Positions 9,221-17,992 of a stretch of DNA of 33,330 nt are shown here, piece by piece. The notes under the pieces were generated by a model, which was not told the DNA's origin, did not search any database, and saw nothing but the letters and a program-made list of their open reading frames with translations. Position 1 is the stretch's first letter, and every line of letters begins with the position of its first letter. The stretch is from Candidatus Zixiibacteriota bacterium (lineage in GTDB: Bacteria; Zixibacteria; MSB-5A5; UM-FILTER-46-8): the NCBI GenBank assembly GCA_014730345.1, contig WJIJ01000091.1, positions 1 through 33,330 of the forward strand, given 5' to 3'. The translations under genes and the position numbers were made by a program.

Positions 9221-10999
9221 TTATTTCATTAAAACTATCTTTTTGGTTGATGTTAACTCTCCGGCGGTGAGTCTGTAGAAATAAATACCGCTGGGATAGG
9301 ACGACGCGTCCCAGTTGACACTGTGGTTTCCGCTTTCATAGCGGGAGTCAATAATCGTATTAACTTCCTGCCCGAGGATGTTATAAACAGTTAAATTTAC
9401 TTCGGCAGGTTGTTCCAAAGCGAAGTTTATAGTCGTTCGCGCGTTGAAAGGATTGGGCCGGGCTGTTGAATTCAGCGTCTTCGGTCTTTGAGTTGCCCGG
9501 GCGGCGGCGTGATCATCAATCCAGCCCCCGGTGTTCCATTCTTTTACGGCGTTCAGTTCCGGTTCACCGGAAACAAGAAACTTGAATGATGAGATATCGA
9601 AAAAATCGCGGGTAGGGTAATCTCCGCAGAATGCCACGAACTCATAGGTTCCCGGCGGGGCAAAGGATGGAATATCCTGTATTATGCCGGAGACGAGTAT
9701 TTGCTGGTGCGCTCCGAGGCTGATTGAACTGTAGAGTTCGATGGGTCCGTAGAGGTGGCCGCGCGGGAGTTTTATCATGAGCCACAGGTCGGTGTATTTG
9801 GCAACATCTAAGTTATTGACCAGCATGCCCGTAAATTTGAAAGTGCCGCCGGGATTGACGGTAACCGGTTCGTTTTGGGGCAGGACGGTAACGCCGATAG
9901 CCGGGTTAAGGCCGTTTTCCCACCACTGGATGGTGTTCAGTTCGCGGGAAGTGCATATAACATCTTCATCGCCGTCAAGGTCGAGATCAATAATATATAA
10001 CCCGCCGGAGCCGGCGAAGTTGGGAGCTATATCTCTCATTATAAAGTTTTCCTGGCCGTCGTTGTCCCACCAGTGAAGCCGGCCATCCTCGAGGGATGTC
10101 GCCGCGATATCGACATCGCCGTCGCCGTCGATGTCGGCGGCATGGACATCATGGGCCCAGTTAAAACCGGTAGCCAGGATATTTTTGGCGAAGTTGTAAT
10201 TGCCGTCGTTTTCATACCAGAGGACTTCATCATCCCACGCGCCGGTAGCCACGATATCCTCATCACCATCGCCATCGATGTCGATAGACTGTATATCCCG
10301 GGCGCCGTTACAGGAATCATCGATGATATGTTTGTGGAAAGAGAAATCGGCGGTTTGCTCCCACCAGCATACTTCATCCGCGCCGCCGGCGGCTCCGACG
10401 ATATCGGCCATGCCGTCTTCGTTCATGTCCACGATATCAATTCCCTGGGCGCCGAAAAAATCGCCGTCGACTACGAACTCGGAGAAGTTCTCGTTGCCGT
10501 CGTTGAGCATGATCAGAACAGAGTCATCATAAAGGGAGCTACATATAACATCGATATCGTTGTCGGCGTCAATGTCCGCAGCAGTTGCCCGACGAGCGCC
10601 ATGGAGGTCCTGGCGTATGAAATGTTTGCCGAAGACCTGGTTGCCGTTGTTTTCCCACCAGGATACTTCATCGGCCCAGTCGGCGGCGCCGAGGACATCG
10701 GTATCGCCGTCAAGGTCGATATCGCGGGCGTGCACCCGCCATGCCTGGGTAAAATTGGCGTCGATAACATGTTCGGTGAAAGTTTGCGAGCCGTTGTTTT
10801 CGAACCAGGAGATTGTGTGGTCGAGGGCGGCCGCGCCGAGCACATCGATGTCTTCATCGCCGTCTACATCGGTTGCGTAAACTCCGATGGCATAGATAAA
10901 GTTGTAAACGATATTGTGCTGGTTCCAGTTAATGTCTACCGCCAGAGCGGTATTAGAAAGAAGAAGGACTGTAAGAACAGATACTATCAATCGGTACAT
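9221..10999 (-). CDS. FG-GAP/VCBS repeat surface protein with T9SS sorting domain
   Basis: The protein has 592 residues with a signal peptide (1-20). Residues ~24-360 contain about seven repeats, each with an acidic calcium-loop-like core such as DVDGDEDIDV, DIDGDGDEDI or DLDLDGDEDV and a WWENNG(N) turn. This is a beta-propeller of the FG-GAP/VCBS type found in integrin-like adhesins and lectin-like surface proteins. Residues ~362-500 form a beta module that clearly matches one in the C1 peptidase of this window (EPVTV..GG.F, D.W.M..LP.G..YGP, FAP.GTY, YP). The final ~80 residues are a T9SS domain (RPNPFNART ... SGIYFYRLTAGE ... VLMK). A ribosome site (AGGAG) precedes the ATG. Binding and adhesion are the expected role; no catalytic motif is seen. 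The next gene on this strand is the lipoprotein, separated by a repeat-filled 208-nt spacer. Confidence 0.88.
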   Translation of the reverse strand: MYRLIVSVLTVLLLSNTALAVDINWNQHNIVYNFIYAIGVYATDVDGDEDIDVLGAAALDHTISWFENNGSQTFTEHVIDANFTQAWRVHARDIDLDGDTDVLGAADWADEVSWWENNGNQVFGKHFIRQDLHGARRATAADIDADNDIDVICSSLYDDSVLIMLNDGNENFSEFVVDGDFFGAQGIDIVDMNEDGMADIVGAAGGADEVCWWEQTADFSFHKHIIDDSCNGARDIQSIDIDGDGDEDIVATGAWDDEVLWYENDGNYNFAKNILATGFNWAHDVHAADIDGDGDVDIAATSLEDGRLHWWDNDGQENFIMRDIAPNFAGSGGLYIIDLDLDGDEDVICTSRELNTIQWWENGLNPAIGVTVLPQNEPVTVNPGGTFKFTGMLVNNLDVAKYTDLWLMIKLPRGHLYGPIELYSSISLGAHQQILVSGIIQDIPSFAPPGTYEFVAFCGDYPTRDFFDISSFKFLVSGEPELNAVKEWNTGGWIDDHAAARATQRPKTLNSTARPNPFNARTTINFALEQPAEVNLTVYNILGQEVNTIIDSRYESGNHSVNWDASSYPSGIYFYRLTAGELTSTKKIVLMK

Positions 11000-11373
11000 A
11001 GCAGACTCCTGCGATTGAGTTAATGGGATTAAGGTATCTTGATTCGGATAGGTTTATCATAGTTGTTTTCGGCCTTCTGCAGGGAAGAACACATTAGCGG
11101 ACGGTTTATAAAATAGCTAAAAGCGCTCCTGTTGTCAAATAAATTCATTGGATTGTCAATTGTTTTTAAAGGCAGGGACACAGTGATTCCCGCTAAATTG
11201 CGCGAATGAGCAGTCGCAGATAGTGAAAAATCTCTCAAATTCCCTTGCTTCTTAGCCTTAAAGTATTATCTTGCGCGGATAATTAAAGATCGCATTTGTA
11301 TAAAACATTGTCACAGTTGATGAAGATAATAAATGACTGATCGGGCGGAAGTCCTGAAATACAGGAGGAAATT
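11000..11373. other. Divergent spacer between the FG-GAP and aldehyde dehydrogenase genes
   Basis: This 374-nt stretch must hold promoters for both directions. Short frames inside start with TTG and lack a ribosome site. The part nearest the aldehyde dehydrogenase gene is AT-rich (11250-11330), but I cannot place promoter boxes with confidence. Confidence 0.6.
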
Positions 11374-12864
11374 TTGAGCGAATCAAAGGTATATAAGAAT
11401 TACATCAACGGCGAATGGGTAGAGTCGTCATCCGGGCAAACCTACGAGAACCGCAACCCGGCGAATACCGATGACCTCATAGGCGTATTCCAGAAATCGA
11501 ATGAGAAAGATGTCGATGCCGCTATCAGCGCGGCTGAGAACGCTTACGACGGTTGGCGTTTAACGCCCGCCCCCAAGCGCGGTGAGTTGATTTTCAAGGC
11601 CGCCCAGAAGCTGGTGGAGAAAAAAGAGATGATATCCCGGGACATGACCCGCGAGATGGGCAAGGTTATCAAGGAAACCCGGGGCGACACCCAGGAAGCT
11701 ATCGATATGGGTTTCTACATGGCCGGTGAAGGCAGGCGTATGTTTGGCGAGACCACTCCCTCGGAGATGCCCAACAAGTTCCAGATGTCGGTGCGCCAGC
11801 CCATGGGAGTCTGCGCGATGATTACGCCGTGGAATTTTCCTATCGCGATCCCTTCGTGGAAGATTTTCCCGGCACTGGTCTGCGGTAACACGGTGGTAAT
11901 AAAACCCGCTACCTACACTCCTCTTTCGGTGCTTCATTTTATGGAGATTTTCGAGGAATGCGGTTTTCCTCCGGGCGTGGTTAATATGGTTACCGGTTCC
12001 GGCGGCGCTGTCGGCGAACCGCTGATGAGAGACCCGAGGGTCAAGCTGGTCAGTTTCACCGGTTCTTCGGAGGTCGGTTCGCTGGTCAGCCAGGCGTGCG
12101 CGCCGGAGTTCCGCCACTGCATGCTGGAGATGGGCGGCAAGAACGGTCAGTTGGTGATGGACGATGCCGATTTGGACCTTGCTTTGGAAGGGGCGTTGTG
12201 GGGCGCGTTCGGAACCACCGGACAGCGTTGCACCGCTACCAGCCGGGTTATATGCCATAAGGATATCGTGAAAGAATTTACGGAAAGGCTGGTGGAGCAG
12301 GCGAAGAAGATAAAGATGGGCGACGGCCTCGATGAGTCGGTGGATATGGGACCGGCGGTTTCCGAATCGCAGATGAACACCGTGTTGGAGTACATGGAAA
12401 TCGGCAAAAAGGAAGCGAAACTGCTCTGCGGCGGAGAGCGTCAGACCGGCGGCAATTACGACAAGGGTTATTTCACCCAGCCGACCATCTTCGGAGATGT
12501 TACCGAGGACATGCGCATCTTCCAGGAGGAGATTTTCGGTTCGGTTACCTCGATAACCACCTGCGACAGCTTCGAGGACGGTATCAACAAGTTAAATAAT
12601 GTGGTTTACGGGCTTTCGGCGTCGGTTTATACCCGCGATGTCAACAAGGCGTTCACAGCCATGCGCGATGTTTACACCGGTATTTTCTATGTCAACGCTC
12701 CCACTATAGGGGCGGAGATATCCCTGCCTTTCGGCGGGACCAAGGCTACCGGCAACGGCCACCGTGAAGCGGGCAAACAGGCATTGGAGGTATTCTCGGA
12801 ATGGAAAGCGGTTTACGTGGACTTCTCCGGGGCTCTTCAAAGAGCGCAGATAGATAATAATTAG
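11374..12864 (+). CDS. NAD(P)-dependent aldehyde dehydrogenase
   Basis: The protein has 496 residues, the usual length for the aldehyde dehydrogenase (ALDH) superfamily. It oxidises an aldehyde to a carboxylate with NAD(P)+. Key residues are visible: N154 in [13 protein letters not shown], the cofactor Lys K177 in VIKPA, the FTGS turn (228-231), the general base E252 in LEMGGKN and the nucleophile C286 in GQRCTATS. The [14 protein letters not shown] segment resembles the family that includes aminoadipate- or ketoglutarate-semialdehyde dehydrogenases, but the substrate cannot be assigned. The start is TTG, chosen because AGGAGGA (11363-11369) lies directly upstream and the N-terminus matches the family. 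The gene stands alone and ends in a strong rho-independent terminator. It is transcribed away from the minus-strand secretion island. Confidence 0.93.
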   Translation: MSESKVYKNYINGEWVESSSGQTYENRNPANTDDLIGVFQKSNEKDVDAAISAAENAYDGWRLTPAPKRGELIFKAAQKLVEKKEMISRDMTREMGKVIKETRGDTQEAIDMGFYMAGEGRRMFGETTPSEMPNKFQMSVRQPMGVCAMITPWNFPIAIPSWKIFPALVCGNTVVIKPATYTPLSVLHFMEIFEECGFPPGVVNMVTGSGGAVGEPLMRDPRVKLVSFTGSSEVGSLVSQACAPEFRHCMLEMGGKNGQLVMDDADLDLALEGALWGAFGTTGQRCTATSRVICHKDIVKEFTERLVEQAKKIKMGDGLDESVDMGPAVSESQMNTVLEYMEIGKKEAKLLCGGERQTGGNYDKGYFTQPTIFGDVTEDMRIFQEEIFGSVTSITTCDSFEDGINKLNNVVYGLSASVYTRDVNKAFTAMRDVYTGIFYVNAPTIGAEISLPFGGTKATGNGHREAGKQALEVFSEWKAVYVDFSGALQRAQIDNN

Positions 12865-12891
12865 ACATCTAAAGTCAGTTTGATGATAAAG

Positions 12892-12920
12892 CCCGGCGGG
12901 TAACTGTCCGCCGGGTTTTT
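12892..12920 (+). terminator. Rho-independent terminator after the aldehyde dehydrogenase gene
   Basis: An 8-bp stem CCCGGCGG / CCGCCGGG with an 8-nt loop is followed by five Ts, 28 nt after the stop codon. Confidence 0.92.
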
Positions 12921-13085
12921 CAAATCCCGGAATTATATAAATTTTGTTAAAAACCGGCACCCGGATAAACTTTCGGCGGTTAATGTCGTTATATTCAATG
13001 TTTGTTAGAATTCAGATAATATGAACTAATCGCGGTAGACGACGTATAAGCAATTTTAAAGAAACAGCGAAGTTCGGGTAATCTC

Positions 13086-15383
13086 ATGCGTTCTATAATT
13101 ATTATCATCACGGCAGTACTCGCTTTGGCTTTCACCGGAGCTGATTCGTATGCCGCGCAGGCATTTAAGGGCAAAATTGTGTCCGACAAGGGAGAACCCA
13201 TCAATGGCGCGGTAATTACGGCAATCCCGGAAAATAAAACTACGACATCTGACCAATCCGGATTTTTCAAATTCGAAAAACTGAAAGAAAGCCCGGTTTC
13301 ACTAATGGTGAAACGGATAGGTTTCATATCATTGGAGAGGGAATTAAGCGAGACTGAAAGGCGCAACCATTTTGCCCGTATTGCGATGCAATCGACTCCT
13401 ATTGAGCTTGAAGGGGTTGTGGTAACCGAGAAGAAGAAACCGGGGGAGATGCGCCCGGTGAAAACGCCGTCAATCAGGGAGCTTGACGGGCGGCAGGTGC
13501 TTAGCCTTCCCGGGGCGACCCAGGATTTGATGCGTTCGCTGACTTATTTGCCCGGCATTGTAACCCGTTCGGATTACTCATCGCAGTTGTTCATCCGCGG
13601 CGGCGGTCCGGAGCAGAACCTGGTGCTGATAGACGGGGTTACGCTTTCCAATCCATACCGGCTGGGGACATTTATCTCGGCGTTCAACCCTGACATGGTC
13701 GAGGATGTCAAGCTTATACCGGGCGGGTTTCCGGCGCAGTTCGGGGACCGGCTCTCATCGGTGCTGGATATAAAATACCGAAGCGGCGACCGGGATAAGT
13801 ATACATTTACATCCAACTCATCGATAATAAATTCATCGGCAATTTTCGAGGGGCCGCTTTTTGATGACAACGGGGGGATAATATTCTCCCTGCGCAGGAC
13901 GTATTACGACCTTGTATTGAACGCTATTGTAGAGGATGATGTGGCATTCCCATATTTCTATGATTTCCAGGGCAAGCTCGATTACGATTTTTCGGATAAG
14001 TGGCGCGGGGAAGTTTTGGTGTCCCAGGCAACGGGCGGTTTTAAATTAATCAGCGAACCCGACGAGGATGACCCGGACGCATTAAATTTGGATTTAAAGG
14101 ATAAAAACCGTGACGGCGTCGGTTCGTTCACCCTCGGCTACCGTCCATCGGATTATGTTGATGTGCGCACCCAGGTTGCCCATCTCAGCAGGTGGGAGGA
14201 ATTCCGCATCAACGGAGACCTGGACCTCGATGTGAACATAAGGGGCAACCGGTCATCGTTAAAGCAGGACGCGCTGATACGTCCGGAGAGTAACGATTTC
14301 CAGTTGAATGTGGGATGGGAAGCGCACACCACGAGGGCCGATTTCAACTGGAAGGTGGTTATAGATGATTCCCTGCGGGCAGACCCGCCCCCCGGAGATG
14401 ACAATCCCCAGAGGCCGGAGCAGGATGAGTTCGATTATAATGACCGTTACAGCTACGGCGGTGTTTACGCGTCGCTGGAGTACAAAGGATGGAATAAGTT
14501 CGTGCCCACCGTGGGAATGCGGGCGGATTATTCGGATATCGTGGATGAAATGGTCTATTCCCCGAGGCTGTCGTTAAATTACGCGCTCAATCCGCAGGAT
14601 AAAATTAAATTCGCCTGGGGCTATTATTACCAGTTCCCCAACTATGAACAACTTTCGGAGCGGGGTTATTTTCCGGAGGTGTGGCGCAACAGCAAACTTA
14701 CGGCGGAACGGGCCATCCATTATATAGTGGGATGGGAGCATATTTATGATGTGGGGCTGAAACTGCGTATGGATTTATATTACAAACAACTCGATGATCT
14801 GCTTATCAACGACGGCAACGGAGTGCCTATCAATTCCGCAAAGGGAGACGCCGAGGGATTCGAATTCTATTTCGAGAAGATCAAGACAAATGATTCCTGG
14901 TACTCGGGATGGATTTCATACACGCTGGCGAGGGCATGGAAGGAGACGCCCGCCGAAGAATACTACCTGGCAAATGACCAGACCCATACTATAAATTTCG
15001 TGGCCGATTTCGAACTCACCGGCAAACTTTCGCTTGGATTTACATGGCGTTATGGTTCGGGGATGCCCTACACGCCGATAGTGGGGGTAGAGGAGATCAC
15101 CATGGAGGACAGCACCACCGGGCAGACAGTGGTTGTGGACTGGGAACCGATTTACGGCGATGTCAACTCGGTGCGCTACCCGGCATATCACCGCCTCGAT
15201 ACCCGCTTGAGTTTCAAATTCGACTGGCTGTCACTGCCGTGGACGGCATACGTGGAGGCGATAAACACCTACAACCAGAAAAATATATACGAGTACAATT
15301 GGAACCGCAGGTATACGGAGCGGGAGACGATTTACGAACTGCCGTTTGTGCCGTCGTTCGGCGTAGCGGTACGGTTTTTCTGA
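13086..15383 (+). CDS. TonB-dependent outer-membrane receptor with carboxypeptidase-regulatory-like N-terminus
   Basis: The protein has 765 residues. Residues 1-24 are a signal peptide. Residues ~26-105 form a CarboxypepD_reg-like beta-sandwich (FKGKIVSDKGEPINGAVITA ... SGFFKFEKL). The plug domain (~110-235) includes LPGIVTRSDYSSQLFIRGGGPEQNLVLIDGV and PGGFPAQFGDRLSSV. The remaining ~530 residues alternate like a 22-strand barrel and end in an aromatic strand (FGVAVRFF). This is the layout of FCB-group receptors that import siderophores, vitamins or oligomers with energy from TonB/ExbBD. No SusD-like partner gene is adjacent, so a glycan-uptake unit is not supported. The ligand is unknown. 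The ribosome site before the ATG is weak. It converges on the receiver gene 61 nt downstream. Confidence 0.9.
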   Translation: MRSIIIIITAVLALAFTGADSYAAQAFKGKIVSDKGEPINGAVITAIPENKTTTSDQSGFFKFEKLKESPVSLMVKRIGFISLERELSETERRNHFARIAMQSTPIELEGVVVTEKKKPGEMRPVKTPSIRELDGRQVLSLPGATQDLMRSLTYLPGIVTRSDYSSQLFIRGGGPEQNLVLIDGVTLSNPYRLGTFISAFNPDMVEDVKLIPGGFPAQFGDRLSSVLDIKYRSGDRDKYTFTSNSSIINSSAIFEGPLFDDNGGIIFSLRRTYYDLVLNAIVEDDVAFPYFYDFQGKLDYDFSDKWRGEVLVSQATGGFKLISEPDEDDPDALNLDLKDKNRDGVGSFTLGYRPSDYVDVRTQVAHLSRWEEFRINGDLDLDVNIRGNRSSLKQDALIRPESNDFQLNVGWEAHTTRADFNWKVVIDDSLRADPPPGDDNPQRPEQDEFDYNDRYSYGGVYASLEYKGWNKFVPTVGMRADYSDIVDEMVYSPRLSLNYALNPQDKIKFAWGYYYQFPNYEQLSERGYFPEVWRNSKLTAERAIHYIVGWEHIYDVGLKLRMDLYYKQLDDLLINDGNGVPINSAKGDAEGFEFYFEKIKTNDSWYSGWISYTLARAWKETPAEEYYLANDQTHTINFVADFELTGKLSLGFTWRYGSGMPYTPIVGVEEITMEDSTTGQTVVVDWEPIYGDVNSVRYPAYHRLDTRLSFKFDWLSLPWTAYVEAINTYNQKNIYEYNWNRRYTERETIYELPFVPSFGVAVRFF

Positions 15384-15444
15384 TCCGAAAAGCATTATCC
15401 CGCCCCAAGGGGTGGGCACCCGGTGCGGCGGACAGGCGGAAGCG

Positions 15445-15801
15445 CTATTCCCCCAGAGTTTCCTTAACGACTTTCAGCAGTTCATCAGGGTCAATAGGTT
15501 TTTCGAATACCGCCACAGGGCGTGGTACCGCGAGATGCCGTCCGGGAAGCCCGCTGACGACAACTACCGGTATATCGGCGTATTTTTTATCCTTGCGGAT
15601 ATTGCGGTAAAAATCGGTGCCGGTGTTTTTGGGCATTTGCAAGTCAAGGGTTATCATGTCCGGTTCTTCTTCGCGGACTGTTTTCAGCGCCTCTTCGCCG
15701 TTGTTGGCGGTTACTGTCTCATAACCGGCTTTTCGGAATACTGTCCGCAGGAATGTTATAATATCATCTTCGTCGTCTACAATCAAAATCTTCTTACTCA
15801 T
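15445..15801 (-). CDS. Stand-alone response-regulator receiver protein
   Basis: The protein has 118 residues and consists of a single CheY-like receiver domain with no output domain. The acidic pocket (D9, D10, E11 region), the phospho-acceptor D53 in TLDLQMP, S83 in VVVSG and K101 in FEKP are all present, so it should be phosphorylatable. The ribosome site GGAGAGG precedes the ATG. No histidine kinase is encoded nearby; the large PAS regulator downstream has no kinase domain, so the partner lies elsewhere. It likely shuttles phosphate or acts by protein contact. It is convergent with the TonB receptor gene, and the hydrolase gene lies upstream on the same strand beyond a 463-nt repeat-rich spacer, so it is probably monocistronic. 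Confidence 0.92.
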   Translation of the reverse strand: MSKKILIVDDEDDIITFLRTVFRKAGYETVTANNGEEALKTVREEEPDMITLDLQMPKNTGTDFYRNIRKDKKYADIPVVVVSGLPGRHLAVPRPVAVFEKPIDPDELLKVVKETLGE

Positions 15802-15989
15802 CTACCTCTCCATTTTCAATGTTGACCAAATCGCACTAAGCATAACATTTTGTTTCGGCGATTTCAATTAAAATCTTGTATCGGCGGTGTTATACCTGAC
15901 TTCGGGGCAGGGGTTTGGTTGAAAGGTGTCGGGTTTCTCTCCGCCCCGGCACCCTTGAGTCAAGCGGGGACGCATGGCGGCACATTTTA

Positions 15990-16260
15990 AAATGGATTCC
16001 CGCCTGCGGGCATGTTGAAAAACGTACGAAGTATGGCATGATTAGTTTACCTCGATTTATCGAGGGAAAATAAGCATGTTAAGTTCAAAAAACATGTTCT
16101 TGAATCCGCCGGGGCGGGCTCATTTGCTACGCAACTGAACATGCCACCTTTGATGGAGAAGTACCTTACCTGACTTTTTCAACAAGCCCTATCGGGGGAA
16201 TGACATGGGATGGAGATTATTCCCACCGCAAGCGGTTGAGCACCCTTGGGCGGGAATGAT
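15990..16260. repeat. Composite repeat region with nested MITE-like element
   Basis: On the minus strand, the outer flanks read ATGTCATTCCCCCG (from 16207 down to ~16194) and GCGGGAATCCA (about 15991-16001), the two ends of the TCATTCCCG...CGGGAATCCA family. A 172-nt element with terminal inverted repeats sits between them. A further dyad ATTCCCACC ... GGCGGGAAT (16219-16257), with an inner CCGC-TT-GCGG-type hairpin, follows directly before the hydrolase stop codon. 15802-15989 shows nothing recognisable. Confidence 0.6.
16013..16184. mobile_element. MITE-like element with TGTTGAAAAA terminal inverted repeats
   Basis: TGTTGAAAAA (16013-16022) and TTTTTCAACA (16175-16184) are perfect 10-nt inverted ends; the right end extends to GGGCTTGTTGAAAAAGTC on the minus strand, similar to the ends of several IS families. 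No transposase frame fits within 172 nt, so it could move only in trans. Inside are a 7-bp hairpin CCTCGAT-TT-ATCGAGG (16050-16065) and an 84-nt core (16060-16143) found inverted at 33237-33330. Confidence 0.6.
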
Positions 16261-16264
16261 GGAA

Positions 16265-17818
16265 TTACAGGTCGATTTTTACTTCCGCTACCGGTATGAA
16301 CTTGCGGTCCCGGTTTTTAATGTAATCCTTGAGCATATATTCGATGTCTGGTTCGAGCTTCTTGTTGAAAACGGTTTTGCCTTCGACGATGATGGTGATA
16401 TTTTCATCCATGTTGAACATGGCGGGGTGGATGTAAACCTTGAAGCTTTTAACTCTCGATGCCTCGAGCTCGACCTGGTTGGCCATGTATGAAACCCTGG
16501 CCATCGCCGAGGGAACGGTGCGTTTAAAAATGAGGTATTGTTTGGGTTCATCGAGCCTTCCTTCGAGGGCTACCCTGTCATTACCCCTTTTGACAACAAT
16601 TTTGACTTCATCGCCGCGGTTTATGGTGCTTTTAAATTTGCCTAAGTCATCGAGGGTGTGAATGTCGACATCGTTGGCCTTGATGATAATATCATCCTTG
16701 CGCAGGTCCATACGCATTGCCAGCGAGAGATTATTAAGGACATTATCAACCTTCACGCCGTCGCCTTGATAATTTTCATCGGATATGAAACCGATGGTAA
16801 TGCGGTCGCTGATAAGGGTTGTATTGTGATCGGCATGCCATTTCGCCGGTTCTTCGAGGGCGATATCGGTAATTTCGAACCAGCGGCACCGGCCGTACTT
16901 TTTATGGCCGGTTTCCCATACGATTCTCGGGGGAAAGGGATCCCGGGGGTGTCTTTCAAGAAAATCGGCAATAAGCGGTATTTCGCTGTCCCCGTAATCG
17001 AAGCGGTGGACTCCGGCAAGCTCCCTGTATAACATATCTGCCCCGGCATTCCGTGCCATCTCTATGGTTTCGCGCATTTTTTTACTGGGGTACAGCCCGT
17101 CGTTGAAGGTGGTTACGGTATATACCGGGGTGTTGAAAAAGTTAGGGGCGTATGTTGGCAGATCGCCATCGAGGGAACCGACTCCCATGTGACCGTTTAA
17201 AGGGATAAAAGCGGCGAAATCGGTGGGCAATATCATGGCGAAAAGAAACGAAGCCGAACCGCCGTCGGAGAAACCGCTCATGTAAATCCGGTCATCGTCG
17301 ACATTGTAGCGCGTTTTAACCTCCCTTATCTGCCCGAGTATATTTTCGATACCGACATCGTCCCACCATGTGGCGCCTGCCTGTCCGAAGGGGAAAAGAC
17401 CTATCCAGCCGTGTTCCTCGCACATGCGGGTGAAACGGTTGTTGCGGACATATTCCTCGCGGGGACCGTAAATCTCATCGCTGGAAACGCCGCCGTGGAG
17501 GTAAACAAACATAGGGGTTGGTTTGGCGGGGTCGTAGGATTGAGGGACATAGACGATATAAGGCCTGTCCTCGAGGTCAATACAGGTGCGAGTATATTCG
17601 ACGATTTGCCATTTTGGCATATCGGGGAATTTGATTGTACGCAGGGCGTTGCTGACAGCCTGCCATCCGGGGGCGTCATCGGCGATTTTTTCAATAAGTT
17701 TGTTGCGGCGGGCTACTGAACCGGTCTTTACGAGTTCATCCAGGTCCGCCTGCCAGCCGGCGAAACATGGTATAGCCCAGAATATTAAGATGATTGCGGC
17801 AATAACATATCGCTTCAT
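16265..17818 (-). CDS. Secreted alpha/beta hydrolase (esterase-like) with C-terminal PDZ domain
   Basis: The protein has 517 residues with a signal peptide (1-20). Residues ~75-295 have an alpha/beta-hydrolase fold of the PHB-depolymerase/feruloyl-esterase-like kind: oxyanion motif LHGG (107-110), nucleophile S184 in GFSDGG, probable acid D240 in TTFND and H271 in GVHRFDYG. Residues ~335-425 form a PDZ domain (VDNVLNNLSLAMRMDLRKDD ... IKANDVDIHTLDDL ... VVKRGN). A final ~90-residue region includes LEASRVKSFKVYIHPAMFNM and may be a beta domain. The expected role is cleavage of an ester or peptide-like bond in the envelope. The PDZ domain would bind peptide tails or act in regulation, as in periplasmic proteases, but is unusual on a hydrolase of this type. 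It carries no T9SS tail, unlike its neighbours. It is divergent from the hyp operon. Confidence 0.8.
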   Translation of the reverse strand: MKRYVIAAIILIFWAIPCFAGWQADLDELVKTGSVARRNKLIEKIADDAPGWQAVSNALRTIKFPDMPKWQIVEYTRTCIDLEDRPYIVYVPQSYDPAKPTPMFVYLHGGVSSDEIYGPREEYVRNNRFTRMCEEHGWIGLFPFGQAGATWWDDVGIENILGQIREVKTRYNVDDDRIYMSGFSDGGSASFLFAMILPTDFAAFIPLNGHMGVGSLDGDLPTYAPNFFNTPVYTVTTFNDGLYPSKKMRETIEMARNAGADMLYRELAGVHRFDYGDSEIPLIADFLERHPRDPFPPRIVWETGHKKYGRCRWFEITDIALEEPAKWHADHNTTLISDRITIGFISDENYQGDGVKVDNVLNNLSLAMRMDLRKDDIIIKANDVDIHTLDDLGKFKSTINRGDEVKIVVKRGNDRVALEGRLDEPKQYLIFKRTVPSAMARVSYMANQVELEASRVKSFKVYIHPAMFNMDENITIIVEGKTVFNKKLEPDIEYMLKDYIKNRDRKFIPVAEVKIDL

Positions 17819-17915
17819 AAGACGCTCCTATCTTCAAGGATTAGTTTCCGGTAACACACCATCTATATAAGCTTTATAATTAATATATCATAATCGCTCA
17901 AAGGCAAACAAACTT

Positions 17916-17942
17916 ATGGCAATTCCAGATTTCTGTTGCCAT
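17916..17942. promoter_or_regulatory. Inverted repeat upstream of hypA
   Basis: A perfect 7-nt dyad ATGGCAA-N13-TTGCCAT. Its right arm covers the putative -35 box of the hyp promoter, so it could be an operator. It does not match the NikR (GTATGA-N16-TCATAC) or FNR (TTGAT-N4-ATCAA) consensus. Confidence 0.4.
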
Positions 17943-17965
17943 TACCCGATTGATTAAATTATGCT
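17936..17965 (+). promoter_or_regulatory. Putative promoter of the hyp operon
   Basis: TTGCCA (17936-17941), an 18-nt spacer and TATGCT (17960-17965) match sigma70-type boxes at 5/6 and 4/6 positions, 27 nt before the hypA ATG. I see no sigma54 (-24/-12) pattern with correct spacing. Confidence 0.45.
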
Positions 17966-17992
17966 GAATAAGCACAGCAGGCGAGGATAGCG

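Noticed and set aside
8422-9270. Plus-strand open frame of 282 codons
   Set aside because: It runs opposite to the lipoprotein gene and then through palindromic repeats; no domain or start signal.
10073-11023. Plus-strand open frame of 316 codons
   Set aside because: It is the antisense of the FG-GAP gene, whose repeats keep the opposite frame open; its protein is low-complexity and matches nothing.
11029-11238. Small minus-strand frame in the divergent spacer
   Set aside because: TTG start, no clear ribosome site and no recognisable features.
13086-15383. SusC-type glycan-uptake locus
   Set aside because: No SusD-like gene or glycoside hydrolases adjoin the receptor.
17918-17940. Possible sigma54 promoter (TGGC ... 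TTGC) before hypA
   Set aside because: The GG and GC elements are about 20 nt apart, not the required ~12; it is better read as an inverted repeat.
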